64,000 nucleotides of DNA, taken from assembly GCA_052389895.1 (NCBI GenBank), contig JBQTHM010000020.1, positions 13,894 to 77,893 of the forward strand, read 5' to 3'. Shown in pieces: positions 42,270-50,137 of the stretch. The translations under genes were made by a program, and so were the position numbers. A model generated the notes under the pieces. It did not search any database. It saw only the letters and a program-made list of their open reading frames with translations, and was not told the origin of the DNA. Position 1 is the stretch's first letter. Every line of letters starts with the position of its first letter. This DNA is from CAVVXX01 sp052389895. GTDB lineage: Bacteria > Pseudomonadota > Alphaproteobacteria > Micropepsales > Micropepsaceae.

Positions 42270-43682
42270 ATGACGCAAAACGGCAAGCCCGTCCTGCGCT
42301 TCGCGCCGTCACCCACCGGATTTCTCCACATTGGCGGGGCCCGCACGGCATTGTTCAACTGGCTGTACGCGCGGCACTCTGGCGGGAAGTTTCTCTTGCG
42401 CGTCGAAGATACGGACCGCCAACGTTCGACCCCCGAAGCGATCGCGGCAATATTGAATGGGCTCATTTGGCTGGGTCTCGATTGGGACGGTGAGCCTTTT
42501 TATCAATCCGCACGCGCGGCGCGCCACCACGAAATTGCCGAACAGTTGTTGTCCCGTGGCCTCGCCTACCGCTGCTACGCCACACCGGAGGAGCTGGAAG
42601 CGATGCGCAGCGCACAGCGCGCGGCCGGACTGCCTGTCCGCTACGACAGCCGTTGGCGCGACCGTGTCCCCTCCGAAGCGCAGAAAGACACGCCCTTTGC
42701 CGTCCGGATAAAAGCGCCAAAAACGGGCGACACAATTGTGCACGATTTGGTGCAGGGCGACGTGCGCTACGAAAATGCGCAACTTGACGACATGGTACTG
42801 CTGCGAAGCGATGGCACGCCAACCTACATGCTGGCCGTCGTCGTTGACGATTTCGACATGGGGGTCACGCACATCGTGCGGGGCACGGATCACCTCAATA
42901 ACGCCGCGCGGCAGCTTCAGATCATCCAGGCCATGCAGTGGCCCGTGCCCGTTTACGCTCACGTGCCGCTCATTCATGGGGAAGACGGTGCAAAGCTCTC
43001 CAAGCGTCACGGCGCGCTCGCCGTGGAGGCGTACCGCGACATGGGCTATCTGCCCGAAGCCATGCGCAACTATCTTCTGCGGCTCGGCTGGAGCCATGGC
43101 GACGAAGAAATTATTCCGACCTCCAAGGCTATTGAGTGGTTCAATCTGGAGAACATTGGCCGCTCGCCAGCCCGATTCGACGCCAAAAAGCTCGAAAACC
43201 TCAATGCCCATTACATGCGGACGATGGACGACGCGGTGCTTGCCGCGGAAGCCGCCGCTTTTGTTGAACGTCGCGCGCCCGACCGCAAGCTAAGTCCGCA
43301 GGCGCGCGCGAGGCTCAAGACCGCGATAAGCACGCTCAAAACACGTGCCAAAACCCTTATAGAACTTGTGGTCAATGCGGAGTTTCTGTTCGCGGACGGT
43401 CCCCGCGCGCCCGATGCCGCAGCCGCGGCTGTTCTTACAGCCAACGCCAGGGCCCGCCTCGCACGCCTATTGAAAACTCTCGACCAGGATGGCTGGGACG
43501 CGCCGGGATTGGAGTTGCGCATTCGTGCATTTGCTGACAGGGAAGGAATAAAGCTGGGAGACATCGCCCAGCCCTTGCGCGCGGCGCTTACAGGGCGAAC
43601 AACCTCGCCGCCGGTATTTGACGTACTGGCCGTGCTCGGACGGGAAGAAGCGCTGGTTCGCATTCGCGCCCATGCAGCATAG
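42270..43682 (+). CDS. gltX: glutamyl-tRNA synthetase
   Basis: 470 residues, class I. The HIGH motif is in FAPSPTGFLHIGGARTALFN, the KMSKS loop is KLSKRHGALAVE, and the adjacent IVRGTDHLNNAARQ is typical. No zinc-binding Cys cluster is present in the acceptor-stem domain, as in many alphaproteobacterial GltX. Charges tRNA-Glu. Followed by gltA after 69 bp. Confidence 0.95.
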   Translation: MTQNGKPVLRFAPSPTGFLHIGGARTALFNWLYARHSGGKFLLRVEDTDRQRSTPEAIAAILNGLIWLGLDWDGEPFYQSARAARHHEIAEQLLSRGLAYRCYATPEELEAMRSAQRAAGLPVRYDSRWRDRVPSEAQKDTPFAVRIKAPKTGDTIVHDLVQGDVRYENAQLDDMVLLRSDGTPTYMLAVVVDDFDMGVTHIVRGTDHLNNAARQLQIIQAMQWPVPVYAHVPLIHGEDGAKLSKRHGALAVEAYRDMGYLPEAMRNYLLRLGWSHGDEEIIPTSKAIEWFNLENIGRSPARFDAKKLENLNAHYMRTMDDAVLAAEAAAFVERRAPDRKLSPQARARLKTAISTLKTRAKTLIELVVNAEFLFADGPRAPDAAAAAVLTANARARLARLLKTLDQDGWDAPGLELRIRAFADREGIKLGDIAQPLRAALTGRTTSPPVFDVLAVLGREEALVRIRAHAA

Positions 43683-43751
43683 GGGGTGACGGAAGACACG
43701 CGGCTATATAGAAGAGAGCGCCTGCGAGGATTGCGGCAAGCGGAGTTGGTA

Positions 43752-45059
43752 ATGACGACAGAAAAAGGCAAGCAAGCCGGATCGGCGCGATTTAGCTACA
43801 GGGACAAGACCCTCGATCTTCCGGTCTATGCTGGCTCCGTCGGGCCTGAGGTCGTGGATGTTCGCAAACTGTACAGCGAAGCCGGCATGTTCACCTATGA
43901 CCCTGGATTCACATCCACAGCCAATTGCGAAAGCAACATCACATATATCGATGGCGAAGCAGGAATTCTTCTCTACCGCGGCTATCCGATCGACCAACTG
44001 GCCAAGGAGTCCACGTTTTTGGAGGTTTGCTACCTGCTGCTCTACGGCGAGTTGCCCAATAAGCAGCAGATGAAGGAATTCGATCGCGCCATCACGTATC
44101 ACACAATGGTGCACGATCAGCTCAACTATCTATTCCGTGGATTTCGCCGCGACGCGCACCCGATGGCAGTCATGGTTGGGGTAGTGGGAGCCCTCTCCGC
44201 CTTCTATCACGACTCAACGGACATCACGGACCCGCGCCAGCGCGAAATCGCAACGCACAGACTGATCGCCAAGACGCCGACGATCGCGGCCATGGCGTAC
44301 AAATACTCAATCGGTCAGCCATTTGTTTATCCCCGCAACGATCTTGGCTATGCCGACAACTTCATGCGCATGTGCTTCGCCGTCCCCGCCGAAGACTACA
44401 AGGTCAATCCCGTGTTGGCGAAGGCGCTTGACACGATTTTCATTCTCCATGCCGACCACGAACAGAACGCGTCTACAGCGACCGTGCGGCTTGCAGGTTC
44501 ATCGGGGGCGAATCCGTTTGCCTGCGTAGCGGCGGGAATTGCCTGCTTGTGGGGTCCCGCACATGGCGGCGCGAATGAGGCCGCCCTCAGGATGCTTCGC
44601 GAGATTGGCACCGTCGAACACGTGCCGGAATATGTCCGTCGCGCGAAAGATAAGAGCGGCCATTTCCGTCTCATGGGCTTTGGTCACCGCGTGTACAAGA
44701 ACTATGACCCGCGCGCGAAGGTCATGCGCGAACAATGTTACGCCGTACTGGACGAACTAGGCATGCGAGAGCACCCCTTGCTGAAAGTGGCGCTCGAACT
44801 CGAACGCATTGCACTTCAAGACGAATATTTCATTGAAAAGAAGCTGTATCCGAATATCGACTTTTATTCGGGCATTACTCTCAGCGTCCTGGGATTTCCA
44901 ACCGAGATGTTCACTGCTCTCTTCGCCCTTGCCCGCACCGTGGGTTGGGTGGCCCAGTGGAAGGAGATGATTGAAGATCCGGAGCAAAAAATTGGTCGCC
45001 CGCGGCAGCTTTACACCGGTACAACCGAGCGCGCCTATGTTTCTGTCAACAAGCGTTAA
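43752..45059 (+). CDS. gltA: citrate synthase
   Basis: Condenses oxaloacetate and acetyl-CoA, the entry step of the TCA cycle. 435 residues of the hexameric type II family. Markers are TSTANCESNITYIDGEAGIL, HADHEQNASTATVRLAGSSG, WGPAHGGANEAALRML and the catalytic MGFGHRVYKNYDPRAK. The ATG at 43752 matches the family start; an upstream GTG at 43686 is less likely. It shares the palindrome TTAA with the convergent lpxB stop. Confidence 0.96.
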   Translation: MTTEKGKQAGSARFSYRDKTLDLPVYAGSVGPEVVDVRKLYSEAGMFTYDPGFTSTANCESNITYIDGEAGILLYRGYPIDQLAKESTFLEVCYLLLYGELPNKQQMKEFDRAITYHTMVHDQLNYLFRGFRRDAHPMAVMVGVVGALSAFYHDSTDITDPRQREIATHRLIAKTPTIAAMAYKYSIGQPFVYPRNDLGYADNFMRMCFAVPAEDYKVNPVLAKALDTIFILHADHEQNASTATVRLAGSSGANPFACVAAGIACLWGPAHGGANEAALRMLREIGTVEHVPEYVRRAKDKSGHFRLMGFGHRVYKNYDPRAKVMREQCYAVLDELGMREHPLLKVALELERIALQDEYFIEKKLYPNIDFYSGITLSVLGFPTEMFTALFALARTVGWVAQWKEMIEDPEQKIGRPRQLYTGTTERAYVSVNKR

Positions 45060-46237
45060 CGGTTTTCGGCGAGTTCGAGCAGCGCACGCGCCGCGCGCAG
45101 ACTCGGCATTTCGCCGTTCATGCCCAGGGCCTTTATGGCTTTTTCCAGCACGTCAAGCTGTTCGGAACGCACCTGTGGCTCGAGCAACAAGCGCCGCACC
45201 GCGTGCGCCAACAGATCGGGCTTGCATCGTCCCTGAATGAATTCCGGCACCGCTTCGCGGTTTAGCACAATGTTCGCAAGCGTGGCGTAACGCGCGCGCA
45301 CCAGCGGGTGCATCAGAAGGTATGTCAGCCAGCCCGTCTTGTAGGCAACGACCATCGGCGTGCGCGCGAGCGCGAGTTCGGTCGTGACGGTGCCCGACGC
45401 GGCCAGCGCAGCATCGGCTGCATCAAATGCGGCGAATTTGTCATCGTCTGTTTCCGTGACGTGTACTCGTGTCGGCCAATCGGCGGTCGCCTCGCGAACC
45501 TTTTCGCGCACATTGGGTACAGTGGCGATAACGCTCACGAGTCCCGGTACCTCTCTTGCCAACAAACGCACAGCCTCACGGAATTCCGGCAGAATTAAGC
45601 GTATTTCGTTGCGGCGGCTTCCAGGCAGCACCGCCAGCAGCGGTGCAGCAGGTGCAATTCCGCGCGCGTTGCGAAACGCGGCGCCGCCCGTTATCCGTGC
45701 GCGCCGTTCGACGACCGGATAGCCGACAAAAATCGCACGCAGTCCGTGTTGTTCGAAGAATGTTGTCTCGAACGGAAACAAGGTAAGAACGGCATCGAAG
45801 TAACGCGCCATGGCGCGAGCGCGATAGGAGCGCGACGCCCATACTTGAGGTGCAACGTAGTTCACGGTGCGAATAGTTGCGTCGCGCTTTTTGATTGCGC
45901 GTGCAATGCGATGAGTGAAATCCGGGCTGTCTATGAGGATGACAAGGTCGGGCCGCGTGCGCAAAGCGAATTGCGTTGCCTCGCGCACGCGCCTCATAAT
46001 ATTTGGGATCCGCGGCACAACTTCGCGCAATCCCATTACGGCAGTATCATCCAAAGGGAACAGCGACCTGAGACCCAGGGCGGACATCGCCTGCCCGCCA
46101 ACACCGACGATAGAGAACCCTTGGGGGCGTATTTTCCTCAACGCAGTGATCAGCTGTGCACCGATCTGGTCGCCGGACGGCTCGCCCACAACCAGCATGA
46201 CTGTGAGCGGGCGTGCACCCCCGGCTTGACCACTCAT
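45056..46237 (-). CDS. lpxB: lipid-A-disaccharide synthase
   Basis: Joins UDP-diacylglucosamine and lipid X in lipid A synthesis at the inner membrane. 393 residues. Markers are VVGEPSGDQIGAQLI, GVGGQAMSALGLRSLFPLDD, MGLREVVPRIP and LPGSRRNEIRLILP. The start (46237) overlaps the lpxI stop by 4 bp. Last gene of the lpx run. Confidence 0.95.
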   Translation of the reverse strand: MSGQAGGARPLTVMLVVGEPSGDQIGAQLITALRKIRPQGFSIVGVGGQAMSALGLRSLFPLDDTAVMGLREVVPRIPNIMRRVREATQFALRTRPDLVILIDSPDFTHRIARAIKKRDATIRTVNYVAPQVWASRSYRARAMARYFDAVLTLFPFETTFFEQHGLRAIFVGYPVVERRARITGGAAFRNARGIAPAAPLLAVLPGSRRNEIRLILPEFREAVRLLAREVPGLVSVIATVPNVREKVREATADWPTRVHVTETDDDKFAAFDAADAALAASGTVTTELALARTPMVVAYKTGWLTYLLMHPLVRARYATLANIVLNREAVPEFIQGRCKPDLLAHAVRRLLLEPQVRSEQLDVLEKAIKALGMNGEMPSLRAARALLELAENR

Positions 46238-47091
46238 TCCGGCGATATCCGTGCGTCGAAGCCAAACAGAAAAAGTCCAAGGCGGTCTGCGTCCGCTGTA
46301 CACGCCTGGCGCTTCATGACGAGACCCGCGCCCGCCTCGAGCGCGATCCCGGCGAGCCCGGCTTCCGCCGCAAGGGCAACCGTTCCAGGTCCGATCACCG
46401 GAAGGTCCACGCGCCGCTCCTGCCTCGGTTTTGCCGCCTTCACAAGCACGCCGCGGTGCTCGCTTGGCGCGCCGCGCAAGTTCAGTGGCAACTCCCTTAT
46501 CCGCGAAATCATCGCGTCCGTGCCTTCGGCGGCTTCGATAGCAAGTACGAGCCCTTCGCAAATGGCCACCGCTTGCCCAATATCAAAGGTCCCCGTCGCC
46601 CGGATGATCGCCGCGCCCAAGTCTATATCGCGCTGCTGCGCAGCGTTCGGTGCGTGTCGGCCCAGCTTGCCATGCGCCATAAGCAAGCCCGGGGCGGCCT
46701 CCGCAGTGCCGACAACGCGAAACCCATCCGTCTCGAAGACCGAAACCATGGTGCGCAAGATTGCATCGTCGCCCTTCGTTGCCGCCGCGAGCACCTTTGC
46801 AAAAGTCGTGGCGCCCCGTGCGTCGAGCTTGATGGCGTTCCATTGTGGACGGGGAACTTTGCCTGCCAAGGTCACCGACTGCACGCCTGCCTCGCGCAGC
46901 AGCCTCAATCCTTTGCCCACTTCGCCGATCGAACCCCAAGCATGGGGATACCGCTCAATGCCAGCAGCCGAGGCAATACCCTCCAGCGCAAGAATAAAGA
47001 CATCGCCGCCTGCCTCGCGGACACTTTCCGCGATCTCAATGGGCAGCTCTCCGCCACCGGCGACAATTCCAAGCTTCCCTTGCGCATTCAC
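46234..47091 (-). CDS. lpxI: UDP-2,3-diacylglucosamine diphosphatase LpxI
   Basis: Hydrolyses UDP-2,3-diacylglucosamine to lipid X; alphaproteobacteria use LpxI in place of LpxH. 285 residues. The start is GTG 47091, which gives VNAQGKLGIVAGGGELPIEI and lies 4 bp after lpxA. Other family segments are VTLAGKVPRPQW, VFETDGFRVVG and ATGTFDIGQAVAICEG. Position between lpxA and lpxB is diagnostic. Confidence 0.93.
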   Translation of the reverse strand: MNAQGKLGIVAGGGELPIEIAESVREAGGDVFILALEGIASAAGIERYPHAWGSIGEVGKGLRLLREAGVQSVTLAGKVPRPQWNAIKLDARGATTFAKVLAAATKGDDAILRTMVSVFETDGFRVVGTAEAAPGLLMAHGKLGRHAPNAAQQRDIDLGAAIIRATGTFDIGQAVAICEGLVLAIEAAEGTDAMISRIRELPLNLRGAPSEHRGVLVKAAKPRQERRVDLPVIGPGTVALAAEAGLAGIALEAGAGLVMKRQACTADADRLGLFLFGFDARISPE

Positions 47092-47095
47092 AAGC

Positions 47096-47902
47096 CTACG
47101 CGTCCTCGTTCGAAGTGCCGCCCGGCGTGCATATAGAACGTTTGGCATCCGCCAAAATGAAATCAGCGATTTCCTGAATTTCCGGAAAGTCGGCCCATCG
47201 GCTTTTGGCTGCCTGGGCCCGATCGAAAAGATGGCCTGTACGGCCAAAGATCTCTCGATAGGCCGCCCGCATCGCGTGGATACGCTCGCGCGAGAGGCCC
47301 TTGCGCTTTAGGCCGATCAGATTGAGTCCAGCCAGCCGCGCACGCCTGCCCTCGGCAATCCCATAGGGAATCACATCGTTGGGCACTCCCGTGAGCCCAC
47401 CGACGAAGGCGTTGCGGCCGATGCGGCTATACTGCTGGATTGCGGCGTGGCCGCCGATGTTTGCTTCATCGCCCACAATGACGTGGCCGCCGAGTGCCAC
47501 GCCGTTCGCAAACGTTACGCCATCGCCGATCTGGCAGTCATGTGCCACATGGCTATACGCCATAAAATACCCGCGGCTGCCCACTCGCGAAACGCCTGCG
47601 CCCTTCGCTGAGCCGATGTTCATCGTCACATGTTCGCGAATCACATTGTCCGCGCCGATAATGAGCGTGGCTCCCTCTCCCGTGTCGCCCCGGTATTGAG
47701 CAAGCCCGCCAAGCACGGCGTGGGGATGAACAACAGTGCGCGCGCCAATCTCCGTCGCAGCCTCGATGACCACGTGCGAAATCAAACGCACGCCATCTTC
47801 GAGTTTTGCCTTGCCGCTCACCACACAAAACGGGCCGACTTCTACGTCTGTGCCAAGGCGTGCGCCATCCTCGACAATCGCAGTCGGATGAATTGGCGTC
47901 AT
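47096..47902 (-). CDS. lpxA: UDP-N-acetylglucosamine acyltransferase
   Basis: First step of lipid A synthesis. 268 residues. The N-terminal two thirds are left-handed beta-helix hexapeptide repeats (IHPTAIVEDGARLGTDVEVG, VGDEANIGGHAAIQQYSRIG). The C-terminal helical domain contains GLNLIGLKRKGLSRERI. The catalytic histidine is expected in the SHVAHDCQIGD segment. It lies 2 bp after fabZ. Confidence 0.95.
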   Translation of the reverse strand: MTPIHPTAIVEDGARLGTDVEVGPFCVVSGKAKLEDGVRLISHVVIEAATEIGARTVVHPHAVLGGLAQYRGDTGEGATLIIGADNVIREHVTMNIGSAKGAGVSRVGSRGYFMAYSHVAHDCQIGDGVTFANGVALGGHVIVGDEANIGGHAAIQQYSRIGRNAFVGGLTGVPNDVIPYGIAEGRRARLAGLNLIGLKRKGLSRERIHAMRAAYREIFGRTGHLFDRAQAAKSRWADFPEIQEIADFILADAKRSICTPGGTSNEDA

Positions 47903-47904
47903 TG

Positions 47905-48393
47905 TTAGATCTGTAAGGACGCGTTTTCGCGGCCCACGACGCTATCTGCAATCATCGCGCTGTACTCGGCCTCCGCGCACAATATGTCGCCGCAAAATGC
48001 CTTTCCTTCGAAGCGCCAAACGGGCCCCCGGTGCTGCTGCACCAAAACCGGAATGCGCAGCAAATCCCCCGGCCGCACGGGCTTGCGGAAGCGCGCGTAG
48101 TCAATGGACATGAAAAACACGAGATTCGGCCGCTCTTCGCCCAGCGAGTGCATCACCAGCGCGCCCGCGGCCTGCGCCATGGCCTCGACGACAAGAACAC
48201 CGGGCATTATTGCGTACTCGGGAAAGTGCCCGGCAAAATACGGTTCATTGACGGACACTGCTTTCCATCCGGTCGCGCTCTGTCCCGGCACGATATCGGT
48301 AAGTTTTTCCAAAAACAGGAACGGCGGACGATGCGGAAGAAGGCGCTTGATCGCCTCCACATCCAAAAAGAATTTGGTCTCCGGCTTAGTCAT
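47905..48393 (-). CDS. fabZ: 3-hydroxyacyl-ACP dehydratase FabZ
   Basis: 162-residue hot-dog-fold enzyme of fatty acid elongation. It has LLPHRPPFLFLEKLTDI and the active-site block FAGHFPEYAIMPGVLVVEAMAQAAG with the catalytic His and Glu. The ATG at 48393 overlaps the lpxD 3' end by 8 bp. Confidence 0.95.
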   Translation of the reverse strand: MTKPETKFFLDVEAIKRLLPHRPPFLFLEKLTDIVPGQSATGWKAVSVNEPYFAGHFPEYAIMPGVLVVEAMAQAAGALVMHSLGEERPNLVFFMSIDYARFRKPVRPGDLLRIPVLVQQHRGPVWRFEGKAFCGDILCAEAEYSAMIADSVVGRENASLQI

Positions 48394-49423
48394 TTTTGTT
48401 CTTGTGCCTGCGTGTTTTGGCGAGACGCGAAAGCGTTGCGGACTCCTTGTGCCATTCCCGCATTGGCCGGGCGAGTATACCACCGTAGTCCTGCCCGGCC
48501 GGAACATTGCCGACCACACCGGACATTCCCGCAATGCGGGCACCGCTTCCGATTACGACGTGGTCTGCAATTCCCGACGCCCCCCCGATGACAACGTAAT
48601 CGCCCAGAGTGACGCTCCCGGCAAGGCCCGCGCTCCCGGCGATCACGCAGTGGCGGCCCACCACGCAATTGTGGCCAATCTGGACAAGGTTATCGATCTT
48701 GGTTCCTTCGCCGACTACTGTATCGCCGAGCGCCCCCCTGTCGACCGCTGTGTTGGCTCCAATTTCCACGCGGTCTTGCACGATCACGCGGCCAAGCTGG
48801 GGCATTTTCAGATGGCCCGCAGGAGTCGGCGTAAAGCCAAATCCGGGTGCGCCGATCCGTGCGCCGGGCAGGACTACCACGTCATCGCCAAAATGCGCAT
48901 AGCCGATCCAGACATTGGCTCCGATTTCACAGTTGCGGCCAATCGTGACGCCGCGCCCGATCGCTGTGTTCGGTCCTACGCGCGTGTTGCGACCGATTTC
49001 GACATACTGGCCGATCACCACGCCCTGGCAAAGCACAACATCATCGGCAATACGCGCCGTGGGATGCACGGGGCGTTCCTGCGGAGCAACGCCCAGCAGA
49101 TCGTCAGGATAAAACAGTGCTGCGGTGGCTGCGAAGCTGGCGGCTACAGATGCACAAGTGATTAGGACGGTGCCGCCCCCGGGCCTTTCGGAAATAAGGT
49201 GCTCCGGCACAAGACACCAGCCGGCGCGTGTTTTCGCGAAATCCGCCTTTGCGCGGCCTCCGTCGAAAAACGCTAGATGCTTTGTTCCTGCTTGAGCAAG
49301 GCCGGCAACGTCATAGATGGCTGCGCTGCTGTCCGCGCCGCTCGGTACTGCCACGCCCAGCTTGGCACAGAGCGCCTCAACCGAAACCGGCCCACGATTG
49401 TCATAGAACCGCGGATCCGCCAT
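48386..49423 (-). CDS. lpxD: UDP-3-O-(3-hydroxyacyl)glucosamine N-acyltransferase
   Basis: Third step of lipid A synthesis. 345 residues. A short uridine-binding N-terminal domain is followed by a long run of hexapeptide repeats (CQGVVIGQYVEIGRNTRVGP, LVQIGHNCVVGRHCVIAGSA) and a C-terminal helical tail. The catalytic histidine lies in QIGHNC. It starts 4 bp after ompH. Confidence 0.95.
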   Translation of the reverse strand: MADPRFYDNRGPVSVEALCAKLGVAVPSGADSSAAIYDVAGLAQAGTKHLAFFDGGRAKADFAKTRAGWCLVPEHLISERPGGGTVLITCASVAASFAATAALFYPDDLLGVAPQERPVHPTARIADDVVLCQGVVIGQYVEIGRNTRVGPNTAIGRGVTIGRNCEIGANVWIGYAHFGDDVVVLPGARIGAPGFGFTPTPAGHLKMPQLGRVIVQDRVEIGANTAVDRGALGDTVVGEGTKIDNLVQIGHNCVVGRHCVIAGSAGLAGSVTLGDYVVIGGASGIADHVVIGSGARIAGMSGVVGNVPAGQDYGGILARPMREWHKESATLSRLAKTRRHKNKND

Positions 49424-49426
49424 TAG

Positions 49427-50113
49427 CTATTGCGGCGACGCGGGCCTGGCTGTGTTGGGCTGCAATTGTGCGCCCAGCGTCGCGGGGTCGATAAGGTCCA
49501 CCTTCACCCGAGAAATCTTCTGGTCGAGGCGCTGGATGGCGATCCCCGTGATGTCTACGTCCACCGTACCGAGAACGACGGCATTGCGGTCGACAAGAAA
49601 ATTCGCCCCACGCTCGGCCATGATTTGCTCGAGAATTGGTCCAAGCGCGTCTTCGATTTCTTTCCTTGCCTTGTAAACGCCGGCCTGGATCTGGTTTTGT
49701 CGGTCTTGTACTTTTGTTTGCAATACCTGTTGACGCGCATTTATGTCTCGCGTTCGCTGGGCGCGGACTTCCGGCGCCAGAACTGCCGACTGCTGCTGCA
49801 GCGCTCCCGCGTCGTTGCGCAGTCTCTGCTCCTCGCCCTTGAATTCGGTTTCTGCCGCCTTGGTCAAAGCATCCACCTGCGCGATCATATCCTTGCCGGC
49901 CGCCGATTGGCGCAGAATCGTGGCACGATCGATTACGAGAATGCGCGGTTCGGGAGTCGGCCCTGAAGGCGCGGAAGCAATGCTGGAACCTGGCGCCGAA
50001 GCCGTACCTGAGGGCGACGACTGCAAAAGCAGAAAGGTAACGACGCCGCCAATAATCAGAACCGCCGCCACGGCTAGGCCGGCGATAAGAAGTCGTTTTG
50101 TCGTAGGGGTCAT
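49427..50113 (-). CDS. ompH: OmpH/Skp-like periplasmic chaperone
   Basis: 228 residues. An N-terminal signal or anchor segment (LLIAGLAVAAVLIIGGVVTFLLL) precedes an Ala/Ser/Pro-rich linker. The Skp-type helical domain follows, beginning at RILVIDRATILRQSAAGKDM and rich in Gln and charged residues (LQTKVQDRQNQIQAGVYKAR). The uncleaved-looking anchor is longer than in E. coli Skp. Position between bamA and lpxD supports the call. Confidence 0.88.
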   Translation of the reverse strand: MTPTTKRLLIAGLAVAAVLIIGGVVTFLLLQSSPSGTASAPGSSIASAPSGPTPEPRILVIDRATILRQSAAGKDMIAQVDALTKAAETEFKGEEQRLRNDAGALQQQSAVLAPEVRAQRTRDINARQQVLQTKVQDRQNQIQAGVYKARKEIEDALGPILEQIMAERGANFLVDRNAVVLGTVDVDITGIAIQRLDQKISRVKVDLIDPATLGAQLQPNTARPASPQ

Positions 50114-50137
50114 TGATTGTGCCTTGTTTTGAAGACC

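Noticed and set aside
45746..47311. A 521-codon plus-strand ORF.
   Set aside because: Antisense to lpxB, lpxI and lpxA; composition is the Arg/Ser/Pro-rich type of shadow frames.
48104..49165. A 353-codon plus-strand ORF.
   Set aside because: Antisense shadow of lpxD and fabZ, whose products are fully recognisable; high GC keeps the opposite frame open.
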